64,000 bases of DNA from Muscardinus avellanarius (GCA_963383645.1 OY726571.1:16743376-16807375), one strand, 5' to 3'. Shown: positions 21,995-32,008, counted from the stretch's first letter. Notes: a model not told the origin generated them from the sequence alone. Made by a program: numbers and translations.

Positions 21995-23100
21995 CACATA
22001 TATGTATATGAGTAGTATATATATGAAGTTAGATGGAAGATATTTTAAAAGGTAGAAAACCAAAACAAGTGCCTTGTGCATTTATTTGTGAGTTTCTGTG
22101 AGTTGTGATGGAATGAATTGAGAAGAAATAGGTTACATAAAACTACATTGCTTTGTTCTTATCCTGAAGCAATATTATTATCTACCACAATTGGCTCACA
22201 TTATCTTCCTCCTCATAAAATATATCTATTCATGTTGATTAATTGTCCTCAGTTTCCTCTACTGCATATCTACCTAAACTATCTCCTTGCTTGCCCACAT
22301 CTCTCAGCCTGTGTAAAGTCTGTTCTTTTGTAAAGACCTCTTACGCCCATTGCTGTTTGTAGATGGAGAGATGGAAGACCTTCCACTGGGACAACTTGGC
22401 CCAAACTTCCCAGTCTTAACTCTAGGGACTACAGGAAAGACTGGGATTATAGTTTACATTGAGAAACTCTTCATTACTTTGAATTATGTGAGCGACCTTT
22501 TAAGAGCTGAAACCGAGCCTCAGTTGCAAAAATTAAACACTCCTTCTTCCAGCTAAGAAAAGCAATGCAACATTCTGGAGATACTGGTTGCTTGGCAACA
22601 AATGCATACTTCCTTCTCCTAGAGACAACTGCCAAAGATGCTAGGGGAAAAATTGGCCATGAAAGAGAGTCAATAAAATAAATCTGGAGATTTTAGTGTA
22701 GGAGGAGAGCGAATTCACAAAATTTGCATGTCTTTGTGCTTATGTGTGCCTCTATGTGTTTCTATGTGTGAAAGTGTGTATGTGTACATATGTGCCCATA
22801 GATGGATAAGTGGAAATCATAGATGAGAAACAAGCAAACAAATGAACAAAAAACCCAGAGCAGTCTACAGTCTTCACTCATTCATACCTTTATGTTATTG
22901 TGAAACGAATGGGGTACTAGGCAGGTATAGCCTGTGGGTTCCTGTTTTGGGGAACAATAATGTTCATTAAGAACCCCAGGCCATCTCTTGTAGGCTGTGC
23001 GATCATGGGAAGGGTGAAAGAAGAGAAAAAACAATAATGAAGGTAAATAATGCCCCTTTTATTTTTTTATTGTTCGGGAAACTAAGACTTAAAGAAATTC
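21995..23100. other. Unassigned; contains an X-box-like site
   Basis: A 1.1-kb stretch with no recognised repeat, thus possible single-copy DNA. See 22587-22599. The plus frame 22350-22556 is not recognisable. Confidence 0.4.
22587..22599. promoter_or_regulatory. X-box-like palindrome (possible RFX site)
   Basis: GTTGCTTGGCAAC has perfect 5-bp inverted arms (GTTGC/GCAAC) and fits the RFX X-box half-site RGYAAC on one side with one mismatch on the other. RFX factors bind such sites near cilia and MHC II genes. No gene start is visible nearby, so function is unproven. Confidence 0.25.
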
Positions 23101-23102
23101 TT

Positions 23103-23493
23103 TGTCTTAGTCCATTTCTTGTCTCTGTGGTGGAATGCCTGAGATTAGAAAATTTATAAAGAAGTTTATGTTGGCTCTCAGTTCTAGATGTTCGGAAGTT
23201 TAAGGTCAGGTTCCAGCATCTGCTCATCATCTGGTGTGGGCTCTGCACAAAATTAACTCCTGGAAGAAAAGTTTGAAGGGCAAGTAGGCAAGTGAGAGAC
23301 GGAGGGGAGGTGTCAGCTCCACTTTATAATGGGCTGCTCTTATGATAAACTAACCCAGTGTGGGAACTACATTAACGCCTTCATGAGGAAGGAGCCTGCA
23401 GGACCTAATTACCTCTAAAAGATCCCACCGCCCTATTCTGACACACTGAGGACTTTGGTGGGGACAAGCTATATTCAAATCATATAAGTAACA
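23103..23493 (-). mobile_element. MaLR-type LTR
   Basis: Antisense MaLR landmarks in order: 'gtcttagtccatttcttgtc', 'gcctgagattagaaaatttataaag', 'tatgttggctctcagttctag', 'aacgccttcatgagg', 'ctaattacctctaaaagatcccaccgcc', 'tttggtggggacaagc'. Fairly complete solo LTR. TSD not found. Confidence 0.7.
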
Positions 23494-23614
23494 CAATGAA
23501 TAATTGGCGGGATTTTTATTGAGAGAAAATTAAAAATTGCAAGTATTCACAGGCATATCTCTCCATCCCTTTCCACCCCTCTTTTCCCCTAGAGAGAACT
23601 TGATTCCTTCCCAT

Positions 23615-25180
23615 AGATACTTTTTTATTGTGGCAAAATATACCTAACACAAAATTGACCATTTCAACCATTTTAGGTATAAAGTTCAGTGGCATTAAGA
23701 ATGTTCACATTGTTGTGACCATCGGTGATGTGTTTTGAAAACTTTTGCAACTTCCCAGTCTGAAACTTTATACTCATTTTTAATAATAAGTCCCTAATTC
23801 CTGCTACCCTTATGCCCTTGTCCAACACTACTCTATTGTTGCCTCTAAGAATCTGACCACTGTAGGTACCACATATACATGCAATTATACAATATTTGTC
23901 CTTTTCTAGTTGGCTTATTCCATTTGGCTTAATGCCTTTGAGATTCACCCATGTTCTACAATGTGTCAGAAATTCTGTAGAAGATAGATGTATCACAACT
24001 GATTTATCCCCTCATGAATTGATGGATGCTTGGGTTACTTTTATTTCTTGGTTATTGTGAATTATTATTATGAATTAAATATGTCAATATGTCTTCAAAC
24101 TGGTGGTGGTGATGGTGCATGCCTGTAATTCCAGTACTTGGGAGGCTGAGACAAGAGGATTGAAGGTTCAAGGCCAGCCTCAGCAACTTAGGAAGACCCT
24201 GTTTCAAAATAAAAATAAAAATGGCTGGGAGTATAGCTTACAGGTAGAATGTCCCTGGGTTGGGTTCAATCCCCAGTACCAAGAAAAAAAAAATTCAATA
24301 AAATATGTCTTCAGTATCCTGTTTTTAAGTCTTTTGTACATGCATAGTAATGGAATTGCTAGATAAATGATAATTATATTTCTAGTGTTTAAGGGGCTGT
24401 TATGCCATTTTCCATAATGATTTCATGATTTTCCATCACACCAGTGCTGCACACAAGGTTCCCGTTTTTCTCCATATTTATGAACATTTGCTGTTATTTT
24501 GTTTTGTGATATTACCCATCCTAATGGGTATGAGGTTATAGCTCACAGTTTTGACTTGCATTTCTCTAATGATAAGTGTTACTTAGCACCTTTCCATGTG
24601 CTCGTTAGCAATTTGCCTATCAGCTGCAGAGATGACTGTTCAATCTTTTGCCCATTTTGAATGAGGCTTCTTGTTGTTTTGCAGTTGCAGGTTAGGAGGT
24701 CTCTGTACAGTCTAGATTCTAGCTCCTGATCAGTGACATGAATTGCAAACATCACTGCCACTCTATCAGCTATCTATTCATTCTACATACAATGTCATTT
24801 GAGGCACAGAAATTTTTGATTTTCATAGGCACGATTAGTCTTTTTGTTATTGATGCTTATGTCTTTGGTGTCAGATCCAAAAAAAAAAATTATTCTAACT
24901 CCAGTGTTGTGAAGGTTTGGCCTGTTTTCCCTAAGCATTTTATAGTTTTTCATGCCTATATGTAGGCTTTGATTCACTTTTGAATTTCTTTTTTTAATTC
25001 TGTATAAGGTAAAGAATCAACAACTTTTTTTTGTCATGGAGATATTCAGTGAGAAGTTTTTCCACCCTTTTCAACTTGTTGGAAAGACCATCATTTCTTA
25101 CTGAACAGTCTTAACACTTTGCCAAAAATCATGTAATCATATATTCCACGGCTTATTTCTATGCCTTCTCCTTTATTAAA
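23615..25180 (-). mobile_element. Long old L1M 3' region (interrupted)
   Basis: Antisense of an L1MC-like 3' region: 'ttttttattgtggcaaaatatacctaacac', 'tttcaaccattttaggtataaagttcagtggcattaag', 'tctaagaatctgaccactgtaggta', 'gattcacccatgttcta', then beyond the SINE 'aatggaattgctagata', 'ttgacttgcatttctctaatgataagtg', 'cttttgcccattttgaatgaggc', 'gattcacttttgaatttctt' (all in order). It is at least 1.3 kb without the SINE. Coding potential is gone. Confidence 0.85.
24098..24301 (+). mobile_element. Type I dimeric SINE with TSD
   Basis: 'ggtggtggtgatggtgcatgcctg' to 'caatccccagtaccaag' and an A tail. A short 'gttgggttc' duplication sits in the right half. TSD aatatgtcttca at 24086-24097 and 24302-24313 within the L1M. 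Confidence 0.94.
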
Positions 25181-25885
25181 GTAAAATATATTAAGTCACA
25201 TGAACTTTGAAAAGCCTTTGGGCTCATTTTATCTAATTTATGAGCAGAGCAGTCTTTCATTTCTAAGTCAATTCGGTATGCCATAGACAATAGAGAGACA
25301 CATTTATATACATAAGCACACATGTAGACATCATGTGAAGCATGCACATACACATACATACATACATAAAACAAAGATTCTATGGCTTCTCTTTGTATTC
25401 TTTATTTGCTAACTTCCAAAAAGCTTTCTCTTAGACTATAATCTTTTGATTTCTTGTCCCATTGCTCCAAATAGATAATTTTGTTTACTAATTAGCCCTA
25501 AATTTTTACTTCCAAATTCACTCATTATCAGTCTTATCAGACTCAGAAAACAGGTATATCATCAAAGCCAAGATACTCTCATAGGACACTCCAAAAAATA
25601 ACAATGGAAAGGAGAAAACTGTTGAGAAGTCTCCAAAACAGCAAATTCCCAGGGCCCTTAGCTTAGAACTTGTCATCTTTTATGTTCATTCCTCACTTAT
25701 CTTAACAGATAGACACAGCAACTCATCCATATCACAAGGCAGAGATGCTTAGACAGGAAAAAGCATTGATTTGAGAGATATCATATTGATACCAGGATAA
25801 CCAGCTAATTTTCTTCCTTTCTTTCAGAATTCAGGTAATCCCTAAGGGGAAAAAAAAAAAAAGCACCTTTAAAAAATTTAAATGG
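25181..25885. other. Unassigned, non-coding
   Basis: Contains a short TACA-rich run at 25345-25365. Otherwise nothing recognised. Confidence 0.4.
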
Positions 25886-26071
25886 GCCGGGCGTGGTGGT
25901 GCACGCTTCTAATCCCCACGCTTGGGAGGCAGAGACAGGAGGATCTCGCAGGTTCGAAGCCAGCCGTGCTGGTTTAAGAGACCCTGTTTCCAAAAATAAA
26001 AAAGTATAAAATAGGTTTGGGAGTGTAGCTCGGAGGTAGAAGGACTTCCAGGAATCCCCAGTACCACCAAA

Positions 26072-26110
<39 letters not shown>

Positions 26111-26112
26111 AA
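25886..26112 (+). mobile_element. Type II dimeric SINE with (AAAT)n tail
   Basis: GGGCCGGGCGTGGTGGTGC start, type II inverted-repeat core (AAGCCAGC-cgt-GCTGGTTT), right half 'gggagtgtagctcggaggtagaagg', 'ccccagtaccacc', then about eleven AAAT units (26069-26112) in place of poly(A). Confidence 0.95.
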
Positions 26113-26130
26113 TTTTAATGTACGTAAAGA

Positions 26131-26338
26131 GCCGGGCGTGATGGTGCACGCTTGTAATCCCAGCATTTAGGAGGCTGAAACAAGAGGATTGAAGTTTGTG
26201 GACAGCCTGAGCTACTTGGTGAAGCCCTCTGCAACTCAGTGAGACCCCGTATCAAAATAAAAAGTAAAAATAGGGCTGGGGGTGTAGCTCGGAGGTAGAA
26301 TGCCCCTGGATTCCATCCCCAGAACCGCAAAAAATGAA

Positions 26339-26371
<33 letters not shown>
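26131..26371 (+). mobile_element. Type I dimeric SINE with (AAAT)n tail and TSD
   Basis: A complete type I copy placed just 3' of the preceding type II copy. The tail is (AAAT)n at 26333-26371. TSD aatgtacgtaaag at 26117-26129 and aatgtatataaag at 26372-26384. Two neighbouring SINEs of different types with the same tail unit. Confidence 0.95.
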
Positions 26372-26374
<3 letters not shown>

Positions 26375-26389
26375 GTATATAAAGCCAAT

Positions 26390-27050
26390 TAATATTCCTA
26401 AATTCTGGCTAATCCCTAGAACCCTTGCCCATGGATAAAACTAGTCTTTTTGCCGTGAGGATGAGGATCAATTTGACAGCACCTTGGGGCGCACGGTCTT
26501 CCTCCTACTCTAGCAAGAAGTCTCAGTGAAGAACCTAATTCCTGTCACAGCATCTTCCAATAGAGAGCATGAAGGAGCCAACGTCCTAGGGGCAAGACCA
26601 GGTTAGATAAAATGGTGAAAGCCCAGGCTTGTTAGGTGGATTCAAGTTAATGTCCTTCCCTCTCCTAAGAGTTTGCAGAGTGGGAGATGCCCTTACAAAT
26701 GGAAATTTCCTTTGTAGATGTAAATTTCTCTCAGGAAGGTCTAAAGATAGTCAACTAAAATGTAAGGAGGTCAGTCTTTGGGTAGTAAGTTGTTACAGAC
26801 ATAAGTTCATAAATTGAGTGGGCTTTTTTTTTTTTTTTTCTTTCTCTTTTTTGCCTCCTAAAAGCAGAAAGTGGATTGACTAAATTGATTGGAAAGATCA
26901 TGGATTCATCTAGTAGCCCAGTTTCCTTGGTGCTGCTTTACAAGTGTGGTAAATCCTCATCAAATCCACTTGAAAAACTCGTATTAAAGAGGGAGACATT
27001 TTGGGCACTTTGGAATTTATGTCTTCCATACATAAAAGAAAAAAAAATTC
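26390..27050. other. Unassigned, non-coding
   Basis: No repeat recognised except a T16 tract near 26824. Confidence 0.4.
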
Positions 27051-27053
27051 CCT

Positions 27054-27247
27054 TTGGTACTGAGGATGGAACCCAGGGGCATTCTACCTCTGAGCTGCAC
27101 CCCTCAGCCCTATTTTTATTTTGAAATAAGGTTTCACTAAGTTGGTGAGGTTCTTCCTGAATTGTTGAGGTTGGCCTTGAAACTGTGATCCTTCTGTCTC
27201 AACCTTTCAAGTACTGGGATTATAGGTGTGTGCCACTATACCCAGCT
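27054..27247 (-). mobile_element. Type I dimeric SINE
   Basis: 'ggtactgaggatggaacccaggggc', 'ccctcagccctatttttattttgaaa', 'gtgtgtgccactatacccagct'. Both halves present. Confidence 0.93.
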
Positions 27248-27341
27248 CCCAAATATTCTTTAAAAAATTTTTTTAAAAAAACCTTCCATTGTTACAGTTT
27301 AAAATGTTGCGGTTAGAGTGAGGGTTACCTTTTGGGGGAAG

Positions 27342-27848
27342 TGTTCTCAGGGACCTTTGTTAGGCTCCTGGACACAATTCCCCTCAACTGCGGGTTCTTG
27401 TCCTAACTCAGAAAGAATGTACGCTGATCAGGACTCTTGATAAGATTTAAATGAGTTTTTTAAAAAGATAGAAATACAGAAGACAGTTCCAGCCCCATGC
27501 TATAGCATGAGGGGCTGGTTCAAACGAATTCACTGAAATACAAAATACAGATCAGCCTTTTTATAGACACGACATCCTCCATCATGTTCTCTCCTAAGTA
27601 ACTCTGACAGAGGTCATTTTTCCCGCCTAACTTTGGTCTATGCCCAGGTTTCTCCTTTCAGAAAGGTCAATCCTTCCTCCCCTTCTCTTAACTAGATATT
27701 AATTATTATGTAAACCTGTCTTTAGAATGAGGAAGTCATAGCTCCCCTTCTCTTTCCACTTGATAATTACTTTTAGCTAGGATGTTTTACATGATAATAG
27801 CTACTTGCTTCCTGCTGAAACCAAGTCCTTCCACAGGTCTGCCCTTCA
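27342..27848 (-). mobile_element. ERV solo/3' LTR, family copy 1
   Basis: Minus-strand reading from TGAAGGGCAGACCTG (27848) to CCCTGAGAACA (27342) aligns along its length with 59263-59793. Landmarks: TATA-like ctataaaaagg (27557-27568), a stem-loop around 27489-27518, a poly(A) signal decayed to AAAAAA, then 'aggacaagaaccc' and 'gtgtccaggagcctaaca'. Class not assigned. No TSD visible. About 85 bp of shared sequence upstream (27849-27933) suggests an internal stub and hence a 3' LTR. Confidence 0.85.
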
Positions 27849-27933
27849 TCTTTTACAACATGATTTTTGAAATACATTTATTAATAATCAGAGCTCTCTC
27901 AAATCTTCCTAGGCCATTCCCAATACTGGTACA
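27849..27933 (-). mobile_element. ERV internal stub preceding LTR copy 1
   Basis: On the minus strand, 'gtaccagtattgggaatgg', 'ctaggaagatttgaga', 'tctgattattaata', 'tatttcaaaaat' match 59192-59262 before the second LTR copy. Shared sequence outside the LTR at the same place in two loci argues that it is proviral. Confidence 0.7.
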
Positions 27934-28010
27934 TCAATAACATCAAAGACTGGTTCATCTGGGTTGGGGGCATATTGTTGAATCTTTCTCCATTCAAATA
28001 TTTTAGGAAA

Positions 28011-28044
28011 ATTGCTTCTCGGCCTTTTGGCTATGACCAAACGT
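28011..28044 (+). pseudogene. 34-nt U2 snRNA retropseudogene with 15-bp TSD
   Basis: Matches nucleotides 1-34 of U2 snRNA at 29 of 34 positions, including 22 of the first 23 (mismatches at 3, 24, 27, 31, 32). It starts exactly at U2 nucleotide 1 and ends abruptly. It is flanked by AAATATTTTAGGAAA (27996-28010) and AAATATTTCAGGAAA (28045-28059), a 15-bp duplication with one change. It has no poly(A). Truncated snRNA copies flanked by direct repeats are a known L1-dependent class. The insertion adds 49 bp (not a multiple of 3), so the minus-strand frame running through it (27909-28166) is not an inherited gene. Confidence 0.88.
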
Positions 28045-28369
28045 AAATATTTCAGGAAAGACTCAAGAAATAGCCTTGTGAAAGGCCTGAGCTCCTTCTT
28101 GTGCCCTTTCCCAGATCCAGTTGCCTTTTTGTTAAAGTCACCTGAGGGTCTCTGTAGAAGCTTCATCTGTATTAAAGATCCTGAAGCTTGGTTGACTGTA
28201 GTGGACTAGAACATCCCAATTGAGGTGCCTTAGTCAGCTGCTATTATCCCAAGCAACTGACCATGGGACTTAGAAGAAGTAAGATTGATTTGCTCATAGT
28301 TTTTTGTAGATTCTAGGTTTAGTCCATGTGAGGCTGGGTCCTGAAGCTCAAGGAATGATAATAGGAAAG

Positions 28370-28568
28370 AAAAGGAGAGAGAAAGAAAGAGAGAGAAAGA
28401 GGAAGAGAAAGAGAGAGCAGAGAAAGAGAGAGGAGAGAAAGGAGGGAGAGAGGGGGAGGAAAAGAGAAAGGAAGAGAGGAAGGGATGGATAAAGAGAGAG
28501 GAAGAGACAGAAAGAGAGAGAGGGGGGAAGAGGGAGAGAGAATGAGGAAGAGAGAGAGAGAGGAGATG

Positions 28569-28621
<53 letters not shown>

Positions 28622-28625
28622 AGAA
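28370..28625. repeat. GA-rich tract with (GA)n core
   Basis: Purine-only apart from a few bases, irregular GAAA/GAGA/GGGA, with a pure (GA)n at about 28573-28617. Poly-Leu/Ser frames on the minus strand (28230-28634, 28348-28725) are simply translations of this tract. Confidence 0.95.
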
Positions 28626-28910
28626 AGAGAGCACAGAGTTCCTCTCTCACCTCAAGGAGACTGGAAGCAGAAAACAAGGATCTGCTATCACTACATGGGG
28701 ACCAACCAGAAACCAGCAATTGCACAGAGGCAGGGGAGGGGAGGGAGGATATATAACCTCAAGGCTACACCCCAGAGACTCCTCCTTGTCTACCAAGCCA
28801 GGCTTCCAACATTGTTACCTTGTTTCTATGAGGGATAGGGGGGGATAGTTTAAATCTTAAACATTACATGTGGAGAGACAAAATCTTACAGGGTTAAGAG
28901 CCTAAGTTAA

Positions 28911-29108
28911 GCCAGGCATGGTAGCATATAACCTATAATCCCAGTACTTAGGGAACTGAGACAGCAGGATTTCAAGTTTGAGGCCAGCCTCAGCAATATA
29001 ATGAGGCCATATTTTATAATAAAAATTATAAAGGGCTGGGGGTACAGCTCAGTGGTAGAGAGCTACTAGGTTCCACCCCCAGTACCAAAAAAAAAAAAAA
29101 AAAAAAAA
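28911..29108 (+). mobile_element. Dimeric SINE, old type I
   Basis: 'gccaggcatggtagcatataacc', 'ggccagcctcagcaatataatgagg', linker, 'gggggtacagctcagtggtagag', then A22. Confidence 0.93.
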
Positions 29109-29792
29109 GAACCAAAACTATCGTGAGCTATCTTAAGTCCTTTAATACTTATTTTTTTCAACTTTTATATATGGCCCAACACTCTTGTGACTGTCATGGA
29201 CACATCTTGGAATGTATCACTAAGTTTAGCAATCTCCAGCACCCACCAGGGCCCATGCCACCAGGCCCAGGTCCTCCCATTATACTTTAGAAAGATGCCA
29301 TTTTTTGGCCAAGGGTAAGGATCATGGGCTTGGGACTAAGGCTTGGGACTCTGACTTGTGCTGTTTTGAAGGATTTTCCCCCCAAAGTATCATGATTTGA
29401 GTCAGTAGACACTGTCTTTGTATCTCACCTTGGTGGAGTGAGGAAGGCTTGGGCTGTGGAGTTGTCAGGCTCTTATGAGCATCCTATCTCTTGGATGGAC
29501 GACTAAGATGATTCTCTCCAGTTCAGGAATGGAATCCATTGTAGGTTGTGATCCATAATGCTTCCAGAAGGTTTCGGTTGTCTGAAACACCCCAAAGTGG
29601 CCAGAAGGAGCATGTACCTTGTTTTCTTTTAGGTGGGACGCTCCCATAGAATCATCTGTTTTGTTGATCTGAGAGCAGTCCAGTTGTAAAAATTGAAATG
29701 GCCACAAGATGTCACTAGGAGCTTAGTTATATCAAAGTTACCAGCTTGGAGAGAGACCTGCTGGTGACCCAAATCTTTACCTAATGGAAAAG
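29109..29792. other. Unassigned, non-coding
   Basis: No repeat recognised. An 80-codon minus frame (29465-29707) has no recognisable domain. Possible single-copy or decayed retroviral sequence. Confidence 0.35.
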
Positions 29793-29797
29793 ATGAG

Positions 29798-29999
29798 GCT
29801 GGGCGTGGTGGCTCACACTTGTAATCCCAGCATATGGAAGGCCGAGACAGGAGGATCTGGGTTTGCGGCCAGCCTCAACTACTTTGTGAGGCCCTCTGCA
29901 ACTCAGTGAGACCTTGTTTAAAAAAAAAAGAAGAATAAAAATTAGGGCAGGGGTGTAGCTCAGAGGTAGAATGCCCCTGGGTTCCATCCCCAGTACCAA

Positions 30000-30046
<47 letters not shown>
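29798..30046 (+). mobile_element. Type I dimeric SINE with (AAAT)n tail
   Basis: 'gctgggcgtggtggctcacacttg' to 'catccccagtacc', then about twelve AAAT units (29999-30046). Short TSD atgag at 29793-29797 and 30047-30051. Confidence 0.93.
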
Positions 30047-30090
30047 ATGAGATATTACTCCTGCTTAGTAATAAAGATGGAATTTAACTT

Positions 30091-30440
30091 TATTTTTTTT
30101 GGTCATACTGGTGATTGAACTCATAGGCATTCTACCTCCAGATTATACCCCTAGCCCTTTTTTTTTTTTTAAATTTGGAAACAGGGTCTCTTAAGCCAGA
30201 ATGGCTGGCTTTGAACCTGCACGATCCTCCTCATGTCTCCGCCTCCCAAGCACAGGGATTACAAGCGTGCACCACCACGCCCGACTTCCCCTAGCCCTTT
30301 TTAATTTTTTGTTTTGAAACAGCTTCTCACTAGTTACTGAGAATCTCACTAAGTTGCTGAGGCTGTCCTCGAACCTGCGATCTTCCTGTCTCAGCCCTCC
30401 AAGTACTGGTATTACAGGCGGGCACCACCATGCCTGGCTC
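30091..30440 (-). mobile_element. Type I dimeric SINE, host of a nested insertion
   Basis: Right half 'gtgattgaactcataggcattc' to 'cccctagccc', and after the nested copy 'gttttgaaacagcttctcac' to 'caccaccatgcctggct'. Approximate TSD gaatttaact (about 30080) and gaaatttaaact (about 30448). Confidence 0.9.
30161..30287 (-). mobile_element. Type II left-half-only SINE, nested, with TSD
   Basis: T-run, then 'aaatttggaaacagggtctcttaagcc' to 'cgtgcaccaccacgcccgac': a complete type II left half ending at its A-rich linker, with no ID half. Flanked by cccctagcccttttt at 30148-30162 and 30288-30302, so the left half inserted alone. Confidence 0.9.
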
Positions 30441-30449
30441 AACCAATGA

Positions 30450-30904
30450 AATTTAAACTAAGTCTAAATCTTTTACCTAATCTTAAAAAAGAAAAATTTT
30501 CAATGAGGATGTAAATACGAGAAACAAGAAGCACCCAAATAAGTTTCAGAACTTGACAAAAATGATCCAGGCCAGCACCAAATTCCAAGTCCAGGGGAAT
30601 TTGGGGATCCCAAGGAATCACTCTGTATCCTATCAACGTATTGCATGAATTCTGTCCAAGAACAAAATCACCTAGTCAAGAGCAAACAAAAACAGATTGA
30701 CTTGGGAGCTAATTAGGACCTCACTCAAGAAAAGCACAGATTCAAACACGCTTAAAAATGTTTTCCAAGGCATCGGAGAATGGCGGCTGTCTCCAAAGCT
30801 TAAGATTGTAAGGGGTGTGGTGGTTGGCAGGAGTGGAGATGGGTACTGAAAAAATGTTCAGCTGACTTCTAAGAAAGATCAGTACTTTATTTTATTTTAC
30901 TTAA
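30450..30904. other. Unassigned, non-coding
   Basis: No repeat recognised. Includes 'gcatcggagaatggcggctg' near 30771-30790, without further context. Confidence 0.4.
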
Positions 30905-30985
30905 TTTTTTTTTTGAGGTACTGGGGATGGAGGCCAGGGACAGTCTACCTCCAATCTATACCCCCAGCCCTAATTTTTATTCTTT
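30905..30985 (-). mobile_element. SINE right half (cluster member a)
   Basis: 'gaggtactggggatggaggccagggac', 'ctccaatctatacccccagccc'. Its left half is missing. The next SINE begins inside its linker. Confidence 0.8.
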
Positions 30986-30989
30986 TTAT

Positions 30990-31064
30990 TTATTTATTTT
31001 TTTTGGTGGTACAAGGGATGGAACCCAGGGGCTTTCTACCCTTGAGCTATATCCCCTGCCCTAT
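30990..31064 (-). mobile_element. SINE right half (cluster member b)
   Basis: 'ggtggtacaagggatggaacccaggggc' to 'atcccctgccctatt'. Probably continues as the left half at 31602-31739, split by two later insertions. Confidence 0.85.
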
Positions 31065-31150
31065 TCCTTTCTTCCTTCCTCCTTTCCTTCCTTCCTTCCT
31101 TCCTTCCTTCCTTCCTTATTTATTTATTTATTTATTTACTTATTTATTTT
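31065..31150. repeat. (TTCC)n and (TTTA)n
   Basis: About 12 TTCC units then TTTA units: the degenerated A-tail (minus strand) of the SINE at 31151. Confidence 0.93.
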
Positions 31151-31351
31151 GTGGTACTTTATTTTTTTTTGATGGAAGCCAGAGACTTCCTACCTCTGGG
31201 CTATACTCCCAGACCTATTTTATATTTTATTTGGAAACAGGGTCTCACTAAGTTGCTGAAGCCTCACTAAGTAGCTGAGGCTGGCTTTGAACCCTCCTCC
31301 TGTCTCAGCCTCCCAAGTACTGGGATTACAAGTGTACACCACCATACCTGG
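31151..31351 (-). mobile_element. Dimeric SINE (cluster member c)
   Basis: 'gtggtactttattttttttttgatgg' tail and right half, 'ggctatactcccagacc', 'gaaacagggtctcactaagttgc', 'caccaccatacctgg'. It mixes a type II-like right half (cccagacc) with a type I-like left half. Confidence 0.88.
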
Positions 31352-31357
31352 CTTTAT

Positions 31358-31400
<43 letters not shown>

Positions 31401-31422
31401 CTTTCTTTCTTTCTTTTTTTTT
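31352..31422. repeat. (TTTC)n microsatellite
   Basis: About 16 TTTC units: the tail of the SINE that follows. Confidence 0.95.
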
Positions 31423-31600
31423 GTGGTACTGGGGTTCCTGAGAGCCCTTCTACCTCCGGGCTACACTTCCAGACCTATTTTTTATATTTTTATTTGGAAA
31501 CAGGGTCTCTTAAGCCAGCATGGCTGGCTTCAAACCTGTGCGATCCTCCTGTCTCCGCCTTCCAAGCGCGGGGATTATAAGCGTGCACCACCATGCCTGG
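31423..31600 (-). mobile_element. Type II dimeric SINE (cluster member d) with TSD
   Basis: 'tggtactggggttcctgagag' to 'gcgtgcaccaccatgcctgg'. TSD ctttattctt at 31352-31361 and 31601-31610, spanning the TTTC tail. The youngest insertion in the stack. Confidence 0.93.
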
Positions 31601-31601
31601 C

Positions 31602-31740
31602 TTTATTCTTAATTTTGAAACAGGGTCTCACTGAGATGCAAAGAGCCTCACTGAGTAGCTGAGGCTGTCCTCCAACCACGATCCTTCAATCTCAGCCTCC
31701 CAAATGCTGGGATTACAAGCCTGTGCCACCACGCCTGGCT
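31602..31740 (-). mobile_element. SINE left half (continuation of b)
   Basis: 'ttattcttaattttgaaacagggtctcactgag' to 'ctgtgccaccacgcctggct'. In register with the right half at 30990 once members c and d are removed. Confidence 0.85.
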
Positions 31741-31766
31741 CTTTATTTTATTTTTTATTATTTATT

Positions 31767-31768
<2 letters not shown>

Positions 31769-31809
<41 letters not shown>
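31769..31809. repeat. (TG)n microsatellite
   Basis: About 20 TG units at the tail of the next SINE. Confidence 0.96.
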
Positions 31810-31810
<1 letters not shown>

Positions 31811-32008
31811 GTATTGGGAATGGAATGCAAAGGCATTCTACCACTGAGTTACACTCCCATCCCTAGTTTGTACTCTTTTATTTTTGAAAGTCCTCTCTGA
31901 GTTGTGAAGGGCCTCACTAAATAATAGCTGAGGCTATCCACAAAACATGATCCTGTCTCAGCCTCCCAAATTCTGGGATTACAAGTCTGTGCCATCACAC
32001 CCTGCTGG
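31810..32008 (-). mobile_element. Type I dimeric SINE (cluster member f)
   Basis: 'gtattgggaatggaatgcaaagg', 'ctgagttacactcccatcccta', 'tgaagggcctcactaaataatagctgagg', 'ctgtgccatcacaccctgct'. More diverged than d. Confidence 0.88.

Noticed and set aside
27909..28166. 85-codon minus-strand frame that looks protein-like
   Set aside because: It runs through the U2 retropseudogene and its TSD, a 49-bp insertion that shifts frame, and ends in ERV stub sequence. It cannot be an inherited continuous gene.
28230..28725. Minus-strand Leu/Ser-rich reading frames of 125-134 codons
   Set aside because: They are the translation of the GA-rich tract at 28370-28625. No start context, domain or exon structure.
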